Source: Sarcina ventriculi (GTDB lineage Bacteria > Bacillota > Clostridia > Clostridiales > Clostridiaceae). Taken from it: a DNA stretch of 64,000 nucleotides. Of the stretch, positions 61,010 through 64,000 are shown one piece after another. The notes under the pieces are model-generated. The model saw nothing but the letters and a program-made list of their open reading frames with translations. It made no database searches and had not been told where the DNA came from. Every line of letters starts with the position of its first letter. The first letter of the stretch is position 1. Location: contig NZ_UAUL01000007.1 of assembly GCF_900456775.1 (NCBI RefSeq), positions 124,001 through 188,000 on the forward strand, given 5' to 3'. Both the position numbers and the translations under genes were made by a program.

Positions 61010-61085
61010 TTACAAACCACATTATAAATTATATTAATTAATATGATTTTTGTCAAGACATTTTTAATATAAATAAATTTTAAAA

Positions 61086-61202
61086 CCTGGCAACCATTTA
61101 CTCTCCCACACAGTCTCCTATGCAGTACCATCAACCGTAAAAAGCTTAACCTTCGTGTTCGGAATGGAAACGGGTGTTACCTTAAAACGCATTATCACCA
61201 GA
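61086..61202 (-). rRNA. rrf: 5S ribosomal RNA (distal copy)
   Basis: 117-nt 5S gene on the minus strand: 5' TCTGGTGATAATGCG and 3' GGTTGCCAGG form helix I; the conserved CCGAACACGAAGGTTAAGC stretch is present. Differs from the other 5S copy at several sites. It lies between tRNA-Asn and tRNA-Phe. Confidence 0.93.
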
Positions 61203-61204
61203 TA

Positions 61205-61279
61205 TGGCTCCTCCGAGAGGGCTCGAACCTCCAACCTATCGGTTAACAGCCGAGTGCTCCACCATTGAGCTACAGAGGA
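61205..61279 (-). tRNA. tRNA-Asn (GTT anticodon)
   Basis: 75-nt cloverleaf: acceptor TCCTCTG / CGGAGGA, anticodon loop CTGTTAA with anticodon GTT, T-arm GGTTCGAGCC, encoded CCA. It sits between the two 5S genes, 2 bases from the distal one and 7 from the proximal. Confidence 0.96.
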
Positions 61280-61286
61280 ACATAAA

Positions 61287-61403
61287 CCTAGCAACCACCT
61301 ACCCTCCCACACAGTTCCCTATGCAGTACTATCGGCCTCTAAAAGCTTAACCTTCGTGTTCGGAATGGAAACGGGTGTTACCTTAAAGAGCATAATCACT
61401 AGA
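61287..61403 (-). rRNA. rrf: 5S ribosomal RNA (proximal copy)
   Basis: 117-nt 5S gene: 5' TCTAGTGATTATGCTC and 3' GGTTGCTAGG. Helix I keeps pairing by a compensatory G:C to A:U change relative to the distal copy. The ACACCCGTTTCCATTCCGA region is the same in both. It follows the 23S gene in the normal 16S-23S-5S order. Confidence 0.93.
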
Positions 61404-61460
61404 TATTCATTTAAAAAATATTCTTTTTAAACTACACTAAGCATTAACATAAAGTTAATT

Positions 61461-64000
<2,540 letters not shown>

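Noticed and set aside
61118-61312. A 64-codon minus-strand frame
   Set aside because: It spans 5S rRNA and tRNA-Asn and is not a gene.

Overview
The window is a contiguous piece of a low-GC Firmicute chromosome, almost certainly Clostridium sensu stricto. The evidence is the A/T-rich codon use, strong AAGGAGG ribosome-binding sites, frequent TTG/GTG starts, endospore genes (sigH, gin), ThyX in place of ThyA, a clostridial 2[4Fe-4S] ferredoxin and classic Firmicute RNA leaders (T-box, L10 leader). I cannot fix the species from this sequence. Nearly every gene lies on the minus strand, so transcription runs from high to low coordinates; only seven genes, all between 45.7 and 60.8 kb, are on the plus strand.

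Layout. 1-3.1 kb: the 5' part of truA and the ECF vitamin-transporter module ecfT-ecfA2-ecfA1. 3.4-19.4 kb: the S10-spc-alpha ribosomal-protein supercluster (rpsJ to rplQ, with secY, adk, map, a KOW protein and infA), with a promoter before rpsJ and a second one before rpsM. 19.5-24.2 kb: the str operon (rpsL-rpsG-fusA-tuf). 24.2-34.1 kb: rpoC, rpoB, rplL, rplJ, rplA, rplK. 34.2-37.4 kb: nusG, secE, rpmG, a second identical tuf, tRNA-Thr and sigH. 37.4-43.7 kb: rae1-like gene, rlmB, thyX, mrnC, cysS and proS, the last pair behind a proline T-box. 43.7-48.6 kb: ispD, a PIN/TRAM protein, a MazG-like gene, disA and radA. 48.9-52.7 kb: a small ORF with a glutaredoxin-like gene, clpC and a metallo-beta-lactamase-fold hydrolase. 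52.7-57.3 kb: ferredoxin, then the ricT-holB-kinase-decarboxylase-gin cluster (related to the B. subtilis yaa region). 57.4-60.8 kb: an M20-fold protein, CorA and LD-carboxypeptidase on the plus strand. 60.8-64 kb: the 3' end of an rRNA operon (23S partial, 5S, tRNA-Asn, second 5S, tRNA-Phe, tRNA-Cys).

The genes form the core of translation and transcription: ribosomal proteins of both subunits, three RNA polymerase subunits, elongation factors, NusG, the SecYE core, and tRNA synthetases. Regulation appears to rest on RNA elements. An L10 leader, two L1-site-like motifs, a Pro T-box and several unassigned structured leaders (before rpsM, rpsJ, rpsG and rpoB) sit at the operon boundaries, each where a promoter or a ribosomal-protein gene begins.

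I found no mobile element, CRISPR array, defence island or other clearly new system. The most interesting items are an intact-frame M20 protein that has lost its metal ligands, an LD-carboxypeptidase gene that seems to start at AUA, unexplained ribosomal leaders, two diverged 5S genes flanking tRNA-Asn, and altered gene content around clpC and the gin-holB cluster.
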